A stretch of 64,000 nt of DNA from a gamma proteobacterium HdN1 (lineage in GTDB: Bacteria; Pseudomonadota; Gammaproteobacteria; Pseudomonadales; Ketobacteraceae): contig FP929140.1 in assembly GCA_000198515.1 (NCBI GenBank), positions 4,066,527-4,130,526 of the forward strand. The letters are read 5' to 3'. The translations under genes were made by a program, and so were the position numbers. Below the pieces are notes generated by a model that had not been told where the DNA came from, did not search any database, and saw nothing but the letters and a program-made list of their open reading frames with translations. Each line of letters begins with the position of its first letter. The stretch's first letter is position 1. Shown here in pieces: positions 53,902 to 62,671 of the stretch.

Positions 53902-54930
53902 TTAGTGCTGGATTCTCTTCAGAAAACCACGCGGATCGACCTGTACGGTAACGTGGTCGAGCTGGTGGTGTTCTCTTAGCTGGCGGGCGACCAGTTCCGG
54001 TAAGATCATAGGGTCAATGCCGTCGGCGGGGCTGACGTGGACTGTCGCTACCGTCGAGCTATCCGCCAACACCCAGGCATGAAAGTGGCCGGCCTCCGCA
54101 ATTTCAGGCAGTGCTGCGAGCATTTTTTCGGCTTCGATGGCGTTGACGCCTTGCGGAGTTGCTTGCAGCAGCACGCGCATGGCACCCTTGATTAAGGTCC
54201 ACGCAGAACGTACAACGAGGAGCGCGACCAAAACCGAGAGGATGGGATCCAAAAGTGTCCATCCGGTAAACATAATCCCGATTGCTGCAGCGATGGCGCC
54301 AACCGATCCAAGCAAGTCACCCACGACGTGCAAAAACGTACCATGCAGGTTGCTGTCCCCCTTATTTCCCCGCCAAAGGATCCAAGCTCCGATCAGGTTG
54401 ACCAACATGCCGACCGTGGCAACGATCAACATGGGGCCTGCGAGTACCTCTACGGGCTTGGCGATGCGCCCGATGGCCTCCCACGCAATCCAGAGAACCA
54501 GCAGGAACAGCGCTAGCCCGTTGGCGAGGGCTGCGAGCACGCGCACGCGCGCAAATCCGTAGGTGCGAGTGCCATCGGCGGGGCGTTTGGCAATCCGGTA
54601 GGCCATCAACGCCAGCAGCAGCGCGGCGGAATCAGAGATCATGTGGCCGGAATCTGCGATCAGCGCAAGGGATCCAGAAAGCCAGCCTCCCACTGCCTGA
54701 ATGATGGCGTAGCCTGCGGTAAAAAAGAAGACAAAGCGAATGCGCCGCTCGTTGTCTTCGGTGACGGCTTGTACGTGGCTGTGACCTGCATGATCGTGCC
54801 CTGAGTGGTCGTGCCCTGAGTGGTCGTGCCCTGCGTGGCTATGCCCCGAGTGATCGTGTCCCGAGTGATCGTGATCTGCATGTTCACAATGCTTGTGCTC
54901 GGAATGGCTGCGATGGACAGGGCCTGACAT
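53902..54930 (-). CDS. Cation diffusion facilitator, metal-proton antiporter with His-rich N-terminus
   Basis: 342 aa, six membrane segments. The transport site residues are in LIADSGHMISDSAALLL and LHVVGDLLGSVGAIA. The N-terminus has about seven copies of the HSGHDH type unit in codons 20-50, the product of 15-bp tandem repeats. Such loops bind Zn, Co or Ni. The C-terminal domain (VNAIEAEKMLAALPEIAE) is the usual regulatory fold. Probably exports zinc or cobalt (CzcD/DmeF type). The gene lies beside the PepSY/OmpR/QseC set, perhaps co-regulated. Confidence 0.93.
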   Translation of the reverse strand: MSGPVHRSHSEHKHCEHADHDHSGHDHSGHSHAGHDHSGHDHSGHDHAGHSHVQAVTEDNERRIRFVFFFTAGYAIIQAVGGWLSGSLALIADSGHMISDSAALLLALMAYRIAKRPADGTRTYGFARVRVLAALANGLALFLLVLWIAWEAIGRIAKPVEVLAGPMLIVATVGMLVNLIGAWILWRGNKGDSNLHGTFLHVVGDLLGSVGAIAAAIGIMFTGWTLLDPILSVLVALLVVRSAWTLIKGAMRVLLQATPQGVNAIEAEKMLAALPEIAEAGHFHAWVLADSSTVATVHVSPADGIDPMILPELVARQLREHHQLDHVTVQVDPRGFLKRIQH

Positions 54931-54981
54931 AAAGATTCCCCTAGCTGGTGGTCATCGTTATTTTGGCCCGAATGCCTGAAA

Positions 54982-56574
54982 TTAGCGAGGGTAGCCGGTA
55001 ATTTTCCGAATCGAACGATAGAGCGGCGAAAGATTGTCGTACATTTTCTGGTAGACCTCGGTATAGAGCTGCTGGTAAACCTTTCGATTGGCTTCGATGG
55101 GCCTGAAAATATCGCCCGCATGCGTCATTCGCTGAATCGCCATGGCATGATTGGGATATAAGCCTGCGCCTACCGCTGCGTTGATCGCAGCCCCTAGGCC
55201 CGACGTTTCATACGTGTGTGGGCGTTCCGCAGGCAGGCCAAAAATATCCGCGGTGATTTGCATAGCTTCGTCGCTCTGCGAGCCGCCACCTGATACGCGC
55301 AGGCTGCGTATTTTGACGCCAGATCGCGCTTCGACGCGTTCTTTGCCTTCCCGTAACGCGTAGCCTAAGCCTTCAATGATAGCGCGATAGATGTGTGCGC
55401 GGGTGTGGACATCACCGAAACCAACAATCGAGCCTTTTGCTTCAGGGCCGGGCACGCGCACTCCGGGCGACCAGTACGGTTGCAACATCAACCCCATAGA
55501 ACCTGCTGGCACGCTTTTCAGAAGCTCATCGAACAGGACTTCCGGTTCGACGCCGCGCTGTTGTGCAAGCTTTTCTTCGCGCAGGCCGAATTCTTTGCGA
55601 AACCAATTTACCATCCAGTAACCACGCGGGATGATGATTTCCGTATTGTAGGTGTCCGGAATTGCAGCAGGATACGGTGGAATATGCGGAATTGCCTCAA
55701 CGTATTGTTTGTTACACGTGTTGAAGGTCGCCGTTGTGCCGTAGCTTAGGCTGCCAATATCGGGTGAGAGACATCCTGAGCCGATGACTTCGCAAGCTTT
55801 GTCAGCTCCGGCGGAGATGAGCGGTAAGCCTTCAGGAATTCCGGTTTGGCGTGTAGCGTCGGCGGTAATTCTGCCTAGCAGTCCACCGGGTGGCACAAGG
55901 TCGGGCAGCATTTCTGGCCGTGTAGGCAGGGCGTGCCATTTCCAATCCTGTGGTTTGCACCATGTAAAGCGTTTGAAGTCAAAAGGCTGATAGCCCACCT
56001 GCGCCGCAACGGAATCCACATAGCGCCCAGTCAGTTTCCACGTGTGCCAGCCGGAAAGCAAAAGGGTTTTGTGGGTTTTTTTCCAGAGATCCGACTGATG
56101 CGTGAAAATCCAGTTGCACTCAGCCTGACTGCGGAAATAATCCACGGTATCTTGTTCGCCAATGGCGCGGAACAGCAGTTGCCAGTGCAAGGGCATCGCA
56201 GGAAGGTCCACCGGCTCTGTGCGACGCTGATCCAGCCAAATAATGGCAGGGCGTAGCGGCACGCCGTCTTGATCGACGTTTACAACACTAGCGCGCTGGG
56301 TGGTTAAGGCAACGGCGTGGATGGATTCTTTGGGGAAATCAATTTGTTCCCAGAGTTCCATGCAGGCTTGGCAAAGCGCATTCCATAGATAGTCTGCATC
56401 TTGTTCGGCCCAGCCGGGGTGAGTGGAATAATAAGGTTCGATATTGACCTTACTTTTTGCGATCAACTGGCCGTCGAGATCAAAGATCAAGGCCCGCACG
56501 CTTTGTGTACCGTTGTCGATTGCGAGCAGATAGCGATCTTTCTTTCCGTATGCAGGGCTTCTTTGTGTGTTCAT
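54982..56574 (-). CDS. FGGY-family carbohydrate (glycerol-type) kinase
   Basis: 530 aa from the ATG at 56574 (AAGGTGG six bases before it; overlaps the stop of the GlpD-like gene as ATGA). FGGY features: YLLAIDNGTQSVRALIFD (phosphate 1), PAIIWLDQRRTEPVDLPAMP, SLSYGTTATFNTCNKQY and SLRVSGGGSQSDEAMQITAD (adenosine motif). The enzyme phosphorylates a polyol. Because it sits behind a G3P-dehydrogenase-like gene and an alkyl-DHAP-synthase-like gene, a glycerol or alkylglycerol substrate is suggested; glycerol itself is the default. It is longer than GlpK (500 aa) and less typical. Confidence 0.88.
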   Translation of the reverse strand: MNTQRSPAYGKKDRYLLAIDNGTQSVRALIFDLDGQLIAKSKVNIEPYYSTHPGWAEQDADYLWNALCQACMELWEQIDFPKESIHAVALTTQRASVVNVDQDGVPLRPAIIWLDQRRTEPVDLPAMPLHWQLLFRAIGEQDTVDYFRSQAECNWIFTHQSDLWKKTHKTLLLSGWHTWKLTGRYVDSVAAQVGYQPFDFKRFTWCKPQDWKWHALPTRPEMLPDLVPPGGLLGRITADATRQTGIPEGLPLISAGADKACEVIGSGCLSPDIGSLSYGTTATFNTCNKQYVEAIPHIPPYPAAIPDTYNTEIIIPRGYWMVNWFRKEFGLREEKLAQQRGVEPEVLFDELLKSVPAGSMGLMLQPYWSPGVRVPGPEAKGSIVGFGDVHTRAHIYRAIIEGLGYALREGKERVEARSGVKIRSLRVSGGGSQSDEAMQITADIFGLPAERPHTYETSGLGAAINAAVGAGLYPNHAMAIQRMTHAGDIFRPIEANRKVYQQLYTEVYQKMYDNLSPLYRSIRKITGYPR

Positions 56575-58256
56575 AGTGCCACCTTCTGCATTTGGCGGGA
56601 TGGCAGGGAGTAAGCGTGATTCCAGATGGATGTATAACGCGAAATCTCGGTGTCCCAACGCGTATCATCCCAACCCAGTGCCGATTGGAGCTGCGTGCGA
56701 ACTGAAGAAAGCCACCCTGCACCACCTTCAGGCAAAAGATTGCCTAAGCGGGTGCGTCGCAATAACAAATCGTCGAGGTGTTCCACCCATTCATTTTGTG
56801 CGGCCCAGCATACTTCTGCGAGGGTGAATTGGGTATCGCCAATCAATGCAGTATCGCTTTCCTTTGCCTCCGAAAAGATGGTTTGGGCGTCATTTCCATA
56901 GCGGCCCAGCATGCGTTCTAGCCACGCGGCGCGGTCTTTTCCCGTATAGGGGAGTGCTTGAAAATTAGCAGCGCTGATCGTCAGTGTCGGCAGCACTCGC
57001 TCAGTTTTTTTCGCGAGCATTGATTTTGGGTGGATATCCAGCATTGTGCTGGCCGCCTGCATCACATCGCGTGCGATCAATCGAAACGTAGTAAGTTTTC
57101 CACCACTCACGGTAATAAAACCCGGATCGACCCAGACGGCATGTTCACGGCTTTCTTTGGATGGATCTTTGCTTTTGTCCTGGCTAATTACCGGCCGCAC
57201 GCCGGCATAGCTAGAAATCACGTCGGACTCTTGCAACGATGCATTGGGAAATAGTAAGCGGGCGGCATCCAGTAAATAATTGACTTCCGCTGCGGTAATC
57301 GCAGGTTCGCGGTTTAGATCGTCGGTGTGATCAAGATCGGTGGTGCCGATCACCGTTGCGCCTTCCCACGGAAAAATAAATACCGGCCGCTTATCGTGTG
57401 GGTGAAACAGGGTGAGCGCATCGTCGATGGCGATTTTGGATCGTGGTATCACCAGATGGCTGCCCCGCAGCGGGCGAATCTCTGCAGTGTGGCTGTTTTG
57501 GGTGCGTAAATGATCCACCCACGCCCCCGTTGCATTCACGATTACCTTCGCCTTCAGCTCTAGCGATTCGCCGCTGAACTCATCGACTACGCGCACTCCC
57601 GACACGCGCGCACCATTCTTCAAAAGAGATTCTTTCAAAAGAGAATCTTTCAAAAGAGATTCTGCGCGGCAATAATTGCATACTTGCGCGCCATCGGCGA
57701 TGGCTGCGTGCAATACCCGCAGTACCAGTCGGGCGTCGTCGGTAACGGCGTCGGTGTAGTAGCTTGCGCCCTTTAGATCGTGAGTGTCGATGCTGGGAAC
57801 GCGTTTTTCGAGCGCCCTATTGTCAAAATAATCGTGCGATTTAATTCCCGCCAACGAATCGTATACTGCCAATAAGCCGTTAAAAATCAGCTTTCCCGGA
57901 AACTGACCTTTACGGAGCGTGAAAAGATAGCCCATTCGTTCCACTAAACCGGGCGCTTCACGCAGTAGGCGTTCGCGTTCTTCCACGGAGTGCTTGGTCA
58001 ACTTAATATCGAGCTGCGCGATATAGCGTAAACCGCCGTGTACCATTTTCGAGGAGCGGCTAGACGTGCCCCACGCAAAGTCTTTTTGCTCAACCAAAAG
58101 CGCCTTGAGTCCCATGCGTGCGGCTTCGCGCAGAATTCCTGCACCGGTGATACCTCCGCCTACGACGATGACGTCCCACGGGGCGGGTGTATCACTTTGT
58201 GTGTAGTTTTTTAAGACTTGCCACGCGTTACGGGTGGCGCTTTGTGGGTTCGACAT
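56571..58256 (-). CDS. GlpD-like glycerol-3-phosphate dehydrogenase/oxidase
   Basis: 561 aa FAD protein. Rossmann motif DVIVVGGGITGAGILREAAR, then AWGTSSRSSKMVHGGLRYIA, IVNATGAWVDHLRT, and the conserved FIFPWEGATVIGTTDLDH with GFITVSGGKLTTFRLIARDV. It oxidises a glycerol-3-phosphate-like substrate and reduces quinone. It is longer than E. coli GlpD (501) with a C-terminal extension; this could be the version acting on a 1-alkyl or lipid-linked G3P. A threefold 15-bp repeat at 57619-57663 gives three copies of a five-residue unit (DSLLK, ESLLK). Coupled to the downstream kinase and the upstream AgpS-like gene. Confidence 0.92.
   Translation of the reverse strand: MSNPQSATRNAWQVLKNYTQSDTPAPWDVIVVGGGITGAGILREAARMGLKALLVEQKDFAWGTSSRSSKMVHGGLRYIAQLDIKLTKHSVEERERLLREAPGLVERMGYLFTLRKGQFPGKLIFNGLLAVYDSLAGIKSHDYFDNRALEKRVPSIDTHDLKGASYYTDAVTDDARLVLRVLHAAIADGAQVCNYCRAESLLKDSLLKESLLKNGARVSGVRVVDEFSGESLELKAKVIVNATGAWVDHLRTQNSHTAEIRPLRGSHLVIPRSKIAIDDALTLFHPHDKRPVFIFPWEGATVIGTTDLDHTDDLNREPAITAAEVNYLLDAARLLFPNASLQESDVISSYAGVRPVISQDKSKDPSKESREHAVWVDPGFITVSGGKLTTFRLIARDVMQAASTMLDIHPKSMLAKKTERVLPTLTISAANFQALPYTGKDRAAWLERMLGRYGNDAQTIFSEAKESDTALIGDTQFTLAEVCWAAQNEWVEHLDDLLLRRTRLGNLLPEGGAGWLSSVRTQLQSALGWDDTRWDTEISRYTSIWNHAYSLPSRQMQKVAL
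57619..57663. repeat. 15-bp tandem repeat, three copies, inside the GlpD-like gene
   Basis: TTCAAAAGAGATTCT (57619-57633), TTCAAAAGAGAATCT (57634-57648) and TTCAAAAGAGATTCT (57649-57663). In the protein (minus strand) it reads SLLKDSLLKESLLKN. It keeps the frame, so it lengthens a surface loop. Confidence 0.96.
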
Positions 58257-58260
58257 CCAA

Positions 58261-59856
58261 TCAATCCTCTAACAGCTTGCCGGGGTTCATGATGTGTGCC
58301 GGATCGAAGTGGTCGCACAAGCTGCGGATGGCAGACATACCCAACGCTTTTTTCTCGGCCTCTAAAAATGGTGCGTGATCGGTGCCTACGCCGTGTTGAT
58401 GGCTGATGGTGCCGCCGTTGGCGACAATCGCATTGGATGCGGCGGTTTTGATTTTACGCCAGCGCGCTTCGGTTTCTTCATAACTGTCTGCGCAACGGAA
58501 TACATACGTGGTGTATGCGCTAGAGCCTTCCGAATAAACGTGAGACAAATGAGTAAATACATGCACTTGCTCGTCTTTGTCGGAGAGAGCATTTTTAATG
58601 GACGCTTCCACGTTCTCAACCATCTGCGGAATCCGCGACCAGTCGCAAGCCGTTTCCAGAGTGTCTACGGCATAGCCCGCAGTCCAGAGGCCGTGACGCA
58701 GATAGGGAGATTTGAAGCGGTTTTCTTCCCACTTTTTGCCGAGAATCGTACCGGTATTGACCACGCCAAATTTGCTCAGAATATTCAACGCCTGCCGACG
58801 GGCGTTATTACACTGTGCGCGTGTTCCGGTTACGCCAAAGGTAATCATGCACTTGTTGCTGCCTGCGCCACGCAGTTTGAGCAGCTGATCCAACACGTTT
58901 GCGATGGCTGGATTCGTTGCAAGGCGCACTTGAGTTTCGGTTTCGACTTCGTTCGAGATGCGCAGCATGGAAAGCGGTATGCGGTTCTGCACAAGGGTTC
59001 GTGCTGCGGCGATCGCGTCGCTCCAGTTCGGAACAAAGCCCACGTGAAAGCTCTCCTGCTCCGGCAACTGGCTGACGCGCAGCTTAACGTCAGTGATAAT
59101 CCCCATCCGGCCTTCAGAACCAAGAATCATCTCACGAATATCGGGCCCAGCGGAGGAAGCGGGGAAACTTGGGATTTCCAAGGTGCCTTCCGTGGTTTCG
59201 ATGCTGCCACCAGCGAATAGTTGCTCAATGCGACCGTAACGCAGCGACTGCTGGCCGCTGGAGCGACTTGCTACCCAGCCACCAACCGTTGAAAGCTCCC
59301 AGCTTTGTGGAAAATGGCCCAGCATATAGCCGTGTGGTTTGAGTTGTGACTCTACTTCGGGGCCTGCGGTGCCAGCCCCGAAGGTGGCGATTTGACTGGT
59401 GCGATCCAACTCGCTTAGGCGGTTCATGCGGGTAAGGCTGATGGTCAGCACAGGGCGTTCGCTTTCGCGGGGGTTGATATGGCCCACCACGGATGAGCCG
59501 CCGCCATAAGGAATTACCTCAACATTGTGTTGGAGAGCAAATTGCAAAAGCTCACGCACCTGACCCGCATTGTTGGGAAACGCCACGCCGTCTGGAAAAA
59601 CGCCAAATTGCCCACTCCGCATCGCCAGCCAATCACCAAAGCTTTGGCCGCGCGCATGGCGCAGGCGCACCTCGGCTGCCGTTTGGATCAGCGAATGTGG
59701 CGGTAATCGGGATGCAGGCACTTGGGTAAGCGCATCTTCCAGACTTGCATCTGGCAACGCTTTCGCCTCGCCAATCCGCTTGGATAGAAATTGCTTAGCA
59801 GCGGGTTTTAGTGGAAAGTCCGTACCTTCATTACCCCAACCATTCCAGCGACGCAT
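58261..59856 (-). CDS. FAD-binding oxidase resembling alkyldihydroxyacetonephosphate synthase (AgpS-like)
   Basis: 531 aa of the vanillyl-alcohol-oxidase/PCMH flavoprotein family. The opening MRRWNGWGNEGTDFPL is shared with eukaryotic AGPS (recalled from that family), the FAD loop is VIPYGGGSSVVGHIN, and the C-terminal catalytic block is GGTISHQHGVGTDHAPF, where AGPS has three adjacent His; here the middle one is Gln. AGPS swaps an acyl for an alkyl chain on DHAP. The cysteine motif absent in other oxidases is not seen. The GlpD-like gene follows four bases later. Function in ether-lipid synthesis or breakdown is inferred from context. Confidence 0.85.
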   Translation of the reverse strand: MRRWNGWGNEGTDFPLKPAAKQFLSKRIGEAKALPDASLEDALTQVPASRLPPHSLIQTAAEVRLRHARGQSFGDWLAMRSGQFGVFPDGVAFPNNAGQVRELLQFALQHNVEVIPYGGGSSVVGHINPRESERPVLTISLTRMNRLSELDRTSQIATFGAGTAGPEVESQLKPHGYMLGHFPQSWELSTVGGWVASRSSGQQSLRYGRIEQLFAGGSIETTEGTLEIPSFPASSAGPDIREMILGSEGRMGIITDVKLRVSQLPEQESFHVGFVPNWSDAIAAARTLVQNRIPLSMLRISNEVETETQVRLATNPAIANVLDQLLKLRGAGSNKCMITFGVTGTRAQCNNARRQALNILSKFGVVNTGTILGKKWEENRFKSPYLRHGLWTAGYAVDTLETACDWSRIPQMVENVEASIKNALSDKDEQVHVFTHLSHVYSEGSSAYTTYVFRCADSYEETEARWRKIKTAASNAIVANGGTISHQHGVGTDHAPFLEAEKKALGMSAIRSLCDHFDPAHIMNPGKLLED

Positions 59857-59925
59857 AATCAGCCCTCATTATCGACTTGTATTTTTCGACTTGTTTCGGT
59901 TTTCTATATACTAGCGACTTCACGC

Positions 59926-59944
59926 AATCGGACACTGTCCAATT
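59926..59944. promoter_or_regulatory. Palindrome upstream of the AraC-type regulator, candidate operator
   Basis: AATCGGACACTGTCCAATT is a near-perfect 19-bp palindrome (core GGACA C TGTCC), ending 19 bases before the ATG at 59964. A TATACT (59907-59912) lies just upstream and could be the -10 of the divergent or rightward promoter. Its position fits autoregulation by the AraC-type protein or control of the AgpS-like operon. TCGACTTGT occurs twice nearby (59872-59880, 59886-59894). Confidence 0.5.
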
Positions 59945-59963
59945 GAGACGCGATTAGTCTCCA

Positions 59964-61052
59964 ATGCGGACAGATTGGATAACGAAACTTCCCACCATGA
60001 CGTCACTCGGCTTTGCATCCATCCCAGCGCTTCAGCAATATCTGAAAACGGCAGAAGCGTGTGGCGTAAAGGTTCAGCCCCTGCTGGATCAGGTTGGCCT
60101 TACGCAAACGGTACTTGCTGACAATCGCCAGCGGATTTCCGGTGCCACGCTGCAATTACTGCTGGCGGAGTTGATTCCTGCAAGCGCAGATCCATTGTTT
60201 GGTTTACACACCTCGGCCTACGTCCAGCCAGCGTCCTATAGCGTTCTGGGTTACATTGCGATGAACTGCGCCACGCTCAGTGAGGCGCTTGCAAAAGTCC
60301 CCGTATACGAAAAAATTGTAGGGGATATGGGCGTTACACGCATTTTGCAAGTCGATCAGGAATTGTTTGCGAAAGGTGAAGCGGTTGCGGTAGGCAATGT
60401 GCAAGTGCGCTGGCAATGTGGGTTTGACGATCCTTTTGTACGCCGCCATGTCATTGAAAATGTACTCGCTTCTTGGACTCGGTATAGCCGATGGGTGGGA
60501 GAACGGCAAGACCAGTCACCGGTTTGCGTCTACCTCGAACATGCCCGCCCTGAAAATACACAAAATGAGGCGTATGTAGCCGTATTTGGCTGCCCCGTCC
60601 ACTTCTCCCAACCCTTTAGCGGGCTGGAAATCACGCCTCAGCAAATGCAGTTACCGATCCGCCAAGCAGATCCGGTCTTGCTGAACACCTTGCTAGAGCA
60701 CGCAGCCAAACTGCTTGCCGAAATTGATCGTGATGCACGCTGGTCGCAGCGCGTAAGTAACCTGCTGCGCTTGATGATACGCAAGGAGCTGCCGCGCAAA
60801 GAGGCCGTTGCCGACCAGCTATGCGTAACCACCCGTACTCTCCAGCGCAAACTAGAGGAGGAGGGCGTCAGTTATCAGCAGGTACTCGACCAGCTTCGCC
60901 TTGAAATGGCGCACGACTATCTCAGCAACAACAGCCTGTCGGTGGATGAAATTGCGCCCATGTTAGGCTTCGCCGAATCGCGGTCTTTTCATCGCCGTTT
61001 CAAGCAATGGACGGGCCTGACGCCAGGCCAGTACCGAGAACGTTTGAGCTAA
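59964..61052 (+). CDS. AraC-family transcriptional regulator
   Basis: 362 aa: N-terminal ligand-binding domain of the PF12625 type (SYSVLGYIAMNCATLSEALAKV, FSGLEITPQQM), then a C-terminal double helix-turn-helix (VADQLCVTTRTLQRKLEEEG and VDEIAPMLGFAESRSFHRRF, ending RFKQWTGLTPGQYRERLS). It is divergent from the AgpS-like operon by 107 bp and probably regulates it. An ATG at 59997 is a possible later start; neither has a good ribosome binding site. Confidence 0.92.
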   Translation: MRTDWITKLPTMTSLGFASIPALQQYLKTAEACGVKVQPLLDQVGLTQTVLADNRQRISGATLQLLLAELIPASADPLFGLHTSAYVQPASYSVLGYIAMNCATLSEALAKVPVYEKIVGDMGVTRILQVDQELFAKGEAVAVGNVQVRWQCGFDDPFVRRHVIENVLASWTRYSRWVGERQDQSPVCVYLEHARPENTQNEAYVAVFGCPVHFSQPFSGLEITPQQMQLPIRQADPVLLNTLLEHAAKLLAEIDRDARWSQRVSNLLRLMIRKELPRKEAVADQLCVTTRTLQRKLEEEGVSYQQVLDQLRLEMAHDYLSNNSLSVDEIAPMLGFAESRSFHRRFKQWTGLTPGQYRERLS

Positions 61053-61080
61053 TGCAGCGCATTCCGTCGCCTGTTGGGTT

Positions 61081-61917
61081 TTATTTCAATTTATGCAGGC
61101 TGTACTGGCGTCGAAGCCACCAGTCACGGATTCGCGTGGGCGTCCAACCGGCCAAAATAGGCGTGGCGTAGCCATCAAAACCATGGCGAAAAACTGCGGT
61201 TTCCGGTGCGTCTTGAATGGTTTCAGCAAGCGCAGTGCAAAAAACGTCGACACAATCCGCCTCTTGTTTTTTGCTGGTTCCGCAGGAAGAAATCGACTTT
61301 TCAATCAGCGCGTAGCGTGAGCCTCTCCGCTGTGTACTCGTCTGTGCGCGCACTGAGTGGTTATGGCCGCCTGTTTGCTCAGTGTTTGGTTGGACGGTCA
61401 TCACATTGATATGAAAGGGAGCAAGCTCCATCCGCAGCGCGTCTGAGAGAGCGTGTACCGCAGCCTTCGATGCGCAATACATCCCTGAAAACGGCGTGAC
61501 GAGAATCCCGGACAAGCTACCAACGTTTACGATCAAGCCGCTGTGCTGTTGTATCATCGGCTGCGATGCGGGGCGCACCATTCGCAAAATGGAGTGGATG
61601 CTGGCGGAGAGTTCGTGCTCGATCTGTGCGTCATCGAGCTCGATCAATGGCCCGATCAAGCCGCCGCAGGTATTGTTAACCAGCACATCCAGCCGCCCTT
61701 CCGCTTTGACAATGGTTTCAACGGCCTCGTTACATTGCTCGGTGCTCTCAAGGTCAAGCTCAATGGGCGTGATGCCGAGGTCTTTCAGGGTTTTTACGGA
61801 CTCCCAACGATTCCCGCCAGCATATACGTGATGGCCGCGTTCCTTGAGTTTAAGAGCAAGCTTCCGGCTAATCCCCGACGAACACCCCGTAATAAGGGTT
61901 ACTCTGGAATTTTGCAT
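61081..61917 (-). CDS. Short-chain dehydrogenase, AYR1-like
   Basis: 278 aa SDR. Tyr and Lys of the active site in [20 protein letters not shown], Ser in [15 protein letters not shown], and [18 protein letters not shown]. The pattern ([21 protein letters not shown]) resembles yeast AYR1-type 1-acyl-DHAP reductase, recalled from that family. The usual glycine motif TGxxxGIG reads TGCSSGIS here, so the last Gly is Ser. Its neighbours (AgpS-like, GlpD-like) would supply or use DHAP lipids. The end is convergent with the AraC-type gene. Confidence 0.85.
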   Translation of the reverse strand: MQNSRVTLITGCSSGISRKLALKLKERGHHVYAGGNRWESVKTLKDLGITPIELDLESTEQCNEAVETIVKAEGRLDVLVNNTCGGLIGPLIELDDAQIEHELSASIHSILRMVRPASQPMIQQHSGLIVNVGSLSGILVTPFSGMYCASKAAVHALSDALRMELAPFHINVMTVQPNTEQTGGHNHSVRAQTSTQRRGSRYALIEKSISSCGTSKKQEADCVDVFCTALAETIQDAPETAVFRHGFDGYATPILAGWTPTRIRDWWLRRQYSLHKLK

Positions 61918-62014
61918 GTGTGTATCCTTTTCTGATTACACTACAAGATCACTGGTATTTGCCAGCTTAGCACTTTGTGTGGTGTTTTTAGGCGTTCAAG
62001 AAGAGGAATCCATT

Positions 62015-62671
62015 GTGCTTGACTTATATACCGCGCTACGAAACCGCCTTCGCCCCTCCATGGTGGCTGCGCACGACGCCTTGCCTGGCCGCATCGGCGC
62101 CATGCAGATCAGCAACCGCCATTTTGTACTGGGTGCGCCGTTGTTGCCACCCTATCCGCCTGAGTTGGCAACGCTTACCGTGGCGATGGGGTGTTTCTGG
62201 GGAGTCGAGAAGCTCTATTGGCAGACACAAGGCGTCTACACCACGATGGTAGGTTATACCGCAGGCTTCACCCCGAACCCTACCTATGAAGAGGTTTGTA
62301 GTGGCCAGACGGGGCATACAGAAGCGGTGCGTGTCGTTTTTGATCCGAAGCAGGTGACCTTGGAGGCGCTTTTAGAAGCCTTCTGGGAAAATCACGACCC
62401 CACCCAAGGGATGCGCCAGGGCAATGATATTGGCACTCAATACCGGTCCGGCCTGTATTTTACCGACCCAGATCAGGCGCAGATTATGGAGGCAACACGC
62501 GACCATTATCAGGCGCGATTGAGCGAGCAGGGGCTTGGTGAGATCAGCACCGAGATTTGCGCAGCGGGTGATTTTTATTATGCCGAGGATTATCACCAGC
62601 AGTACCTCGCCAAGAATCCGGATGGATATTGTGGGCATGGGGGGACGGGGGTGTGTTATTTATCCCGATAA
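62015..62671 (+). CDS. msrA: Peptide methionine sulfoxide reductase A
   Basis: 218 aa from the GTG at 62015 (GAGGAA six bases before it); the open frame extends back into the SDR gene. Active Cys60 in [15 protein letters not shown], then [20 protein letters not shown], and [20 protein letters not shown] with the resolving Cys. Similar in length to E. coli MsrA (212). The N-terminal [12 protein letters not shown] is also shared. It repairs oxidised methionine. The 3' end overlaps hipA by 12 bp, tail to tail. Confidence 0.96.
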   Translation: MLDLYTALRNRLRPSMVAAHDALPGRIGAMQISNRHFVLGAPLLPPYPPELATLTVAMGCFWGVEKLYWQTQGVYTTMVGYTAGFTPNPTYEEVCSGQTGHTEAVRVVFDPKQVTLEALLEAFWENHDPTQGMRQGNDIGTQYRSGLYFTDPDQAQIMEATRDHYQARLSEQGLGEISTEICAAGDFYYAEDYHQQYLAKNPDGYCGHGGTGVCYLSR

